Of a stretch of 6,783 nucleotides of DNA, positions 5,446 through 6,783 are shown one piece after another. Within the stretch, counting starts at the first letter, position 1; every line of letters begins with the position of its first letter. The notes under the pieces were generated by a model. It was not told the DNA's origin and searched no databases. It saw only the letters and a list, made by a program, of their open reading frames with translations. The translations under genes and the position numbers were made by a program. This stretch comes from Bacillota bacterium (GTDB lineage: Bacteria; Bacillota; Clostridia; Lachnospirales; Lachnospiraceae): the NCBI GenBank assembly GCA_023435645.1, contig JAEYRK010000081.1:1-6783 (forward strand), given 5' to 3'.

Positions 5446-6345
5446 ATGGACTATATGAAAACGATTCAGTGCAGCATTGATTATATAGAAGACAATTTAA
5501 AAAAGGATTTAACTGTAGAAAAAATTGCGGAGAAAACCAGCTTTTCACCTTATCATTTCTATCGCCTATTTCATGCTTATGTAGGCATGCCTGTCATGCA
5601 GTATGTGAGAAGAAGAAGATTGCTCCATGCAATTCATGCCTTGGCTTGCCATGAAACTCGGATCATCGATATTGCTCTGGAATATGGCTTTAAAACCCAC
5701 AGTGGCTTTAGTAAAGCCTTCCATAAAGAATTTGGATGCTCTCCCAGCCAATATATGATAAACATAAATGATACCATACCTAAGAAAATCGACCTTATGC
5801 TTCATAAAAAGTATAACTTAAAGAATGGAGTGGTAATGGAACCCAAAATTGTGACAAGGCCGGCCTTTCAGGTGGCTGGCTACAAGTTTGAAACCAGCCA
5901 TGAAAGCGGAAGAAGCGAAAGAGAAATTCCAGCATTTTGGGAACGCTTCGAAATTGAGAATTGGGAAAGTGAACTTTATAAAGAGATTAAACCCTCAATC
6001 CACGGTGAATATGCTGTATGCTTTCCACCTGACATGGAAACAGGAGCATTTCAATATATGTTAGGTGTAAATGGTGATAACTACAAGAAAACATCCTCTG
6101 AAATTTACATCGCAGAAATACCCGAGGCAACTTACGCAATATTTACTACCCCACCGGCTCTCTATGAGGATAGAGCTTTTGCAAAGGCTATTCTGGGGAC
6201 CTGGGACTATATTCTATATGAATGGTTTCCTAATTCAGGTTATGAAATAGCATCTTTTATGCCAGACTTTGAATATTATGATGAAAGATGCCACGACCCT
6301 GAATGCTCCGTTATGGACATCTATATACCCATTGATAAAAAATAA
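5446..6345 (+). CDS. AraC-family regulator with C-terminal GyrI-like effector-binding domain
   Basis: One-component transcription regulator, 299 residues from the ATG chosen here. Residues 1-105 form the AraC-type DNA-binding domain: the first helix-turn-helix (about 22-47, LTVEKIAEKTSFSPYHFYR), a linking helix with RRRR (55-58), and the second helix-turn-helix with the family signature (about 72-103, IALEYGFKTHSGFSKAFHKE then GCSPSQY). After a linker, residues about 130-297 resemble the GyrI-like/AraC effector-binding fold: PKIVTRPAFQVAGYKF, then YAIFTTPPALYED, YEWFPNSGYE and PDFEYYDER, ending in IYIPIDKK. An N-terminal HTH with C-terminal GyrI-like domain is the Rob-type order, the reverse of classical AraC. 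Such domains typically bind small, often hydrophobic or cationic, compounds. The in-frame ATG at 5425 would add seven residues but is disfavoured by the ribosome site. An MFS gene follows after 14 bases, so the likely target is its own operon. The effector is unknown. Confidence 0.93.
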   Translation: MDYMKTIQCSIDYIEDNLKKDLTVEKIAEKTSFSPYHFYRLFHAYVGMPVMQYVRRRRLLHAIHALACHETRIIDIALEYGFKTHSGFSKAFHKEFGCSPSQYMININDTIPKKIDLMLHKKYNLKNGVVMEPKIVTRPAFQVAGYKFETSHESGRSEREIPAFWERFEIENWESELYKEIKPSIHGEYAVCFPPDMETGAFQYMLGVNGDNYKKTSSEIYIAEIPEATYAIFTTPPALYEDRAFAKAILGTWDYILYEWFPNSGYEIASFMPDFEYYDERCHDPECSVMDIYIPIDKK

Positions 6346-6359
6346 TGAAGGAGTTTTAC

Positions 6360-6783
6360 ATGTATAAAAAAATATCTCAGTCCACAGTTTACTTGATTTA
6401 TGCGGGCGCATCTTCTCTATTCTTCTCACTTGTTTTTACAGTAAGTCAAGTTTATCGGATAGATTCACTTCATCTGAACCCATTTCAGCTTGTACTGGTA
6501 GGTACAGTTCTTGAAACAGCCTGTTTCATTTTTGAAATACCAACAGGAATTGTAGCGGATATGAAAAGTAGAAAGTTATCCGTTATCATAGGTATCACAC
6601 TGATTGGAGCCGCTTTTATCATAGAAGGATCCATTCCATCCTTTACCTCTGTTATGATCAGTCAGCTCCTTTGGGGCCTGGGCTACACCTTTACAAGCGG
6701 AGCGGAAGATGCATGGATCGCAGACGAACTTGATGGGAAAGGCTTGGATACGATCTATCTAAAAGGAACTCAAGTTGGCCAAA
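6360..6783 (+). CDS. MFS transporter, probable drug/multidrug efflux (3' end missing)
   Basis: The first 141 residues of a major facilitator superfamily permease; the frame stays open to the right edge. It is very hydrophobic, with helices near 8-31, 42-62, 74-90 and 95-115. GIVADMKSRK (63-72) after helix 2 is the MFS motif A loop (GxxxDxxxRK), and FEIPTGIVAD is typical of clostridial MFS drug-transporter-like proteins. LLWGLGYTFTSGAEDAWIADEL (start 103, key residues Gly106, Gly108, Ser113-Gly114, Trp119, Asp122-Glu123) is a strongly recurring block in that group. ATG at 6360 follows AAGGAG (6348-6353) by 6 bases. It begins 14 bases after the regulator stop with no terminator between, so the two are co-transcribed. 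Export of a toxic compound sensed by the regulator is inferred from context; the substrate cannot be read from this fragment. Confidence 0.9.
   Translation, partial: MYKKISQSTVYLIYAGASSLFFSLVFTVSQVYRIDSLHLNPFQLVLVGTVLETACFIFEIPTGIVADMKSRKLSVIIGITLIGAAFIIEGSIPSFTSVMISQLLWGLGYTFTSGAEDAWIADELDGKGLDTIYLKGTQVGQ

Overview
The window looks like chromosomal DNA from a low-to-medium-GC Firmicute of the class Clostridia, probably near Lachnospiraceae. This is inferred from AGGAGG-type ribosome sites, TG-extended -10 promoters with short leaders, A/T-rich intergenic DNA, a lipobox foldase, and the families present. The taxon is a guess from style, not a database result. The window holds mostly housekeeping and accessory single genes. 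I found no CRISPR array, insertion sequence, tRNA, rRNA or phage gene.

Layout. (1) Bases 1-2152, minus strand: a two-gene operon. A large polytopic membrane protein of the DUF4153 type comes first, and a cyclophilin-type peptidyl-prolyl isomerase lipoprotein follows 24 bases later, cut by the left window edge. (2) Bases 2153-2462: a divergent promoter region. (3) Bases 2463-3941, plus strand: a UraA-like NCS2 uracil/xanthine permease, closed by a very strong, symmetric (bidirectional-looking) terminator at 3966-4004. A second long inverted repeat sits just beyond it. (4) Bases 4119-4946, minus strand: an ExoA/XthA-type exodeoxyribonuclease III (AP endonuclease), convergent with the permease. 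(5) Bases 4947-5445: about 500 bases with the exoA leader and a candidate promoter, then a short decayed-looking reading frame with a good ribosome site but split across frames, then the divergent regulator promoter with a dyad over its -10. (6) Bases 5446-6783, plus strand: an AraC-family regulator with an N-terminal helix-turn-helix and a C-terminal GyrI-like effector-binding domain. Fourteen bases later comes an MFS transporter, truncated by the right edge.

How the genes fit together. The regulator and MFS gene form a plausible ligand-sensing efflux unit: the GyrI-like domain would bind a small hydrophobic compound and the DNA-binding domain would control its own operon including the pump. 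The DUF4153 protein and the exported cyclophilin share a transcript and probably act at the membrane's outer face. The permease and exoA are independent single genes. Two start sites (DUF4153 at a TTG, the regulator at a downstream ATG) differ from the longest open frame because ribosome site and promoter positions both favour the shorter form.
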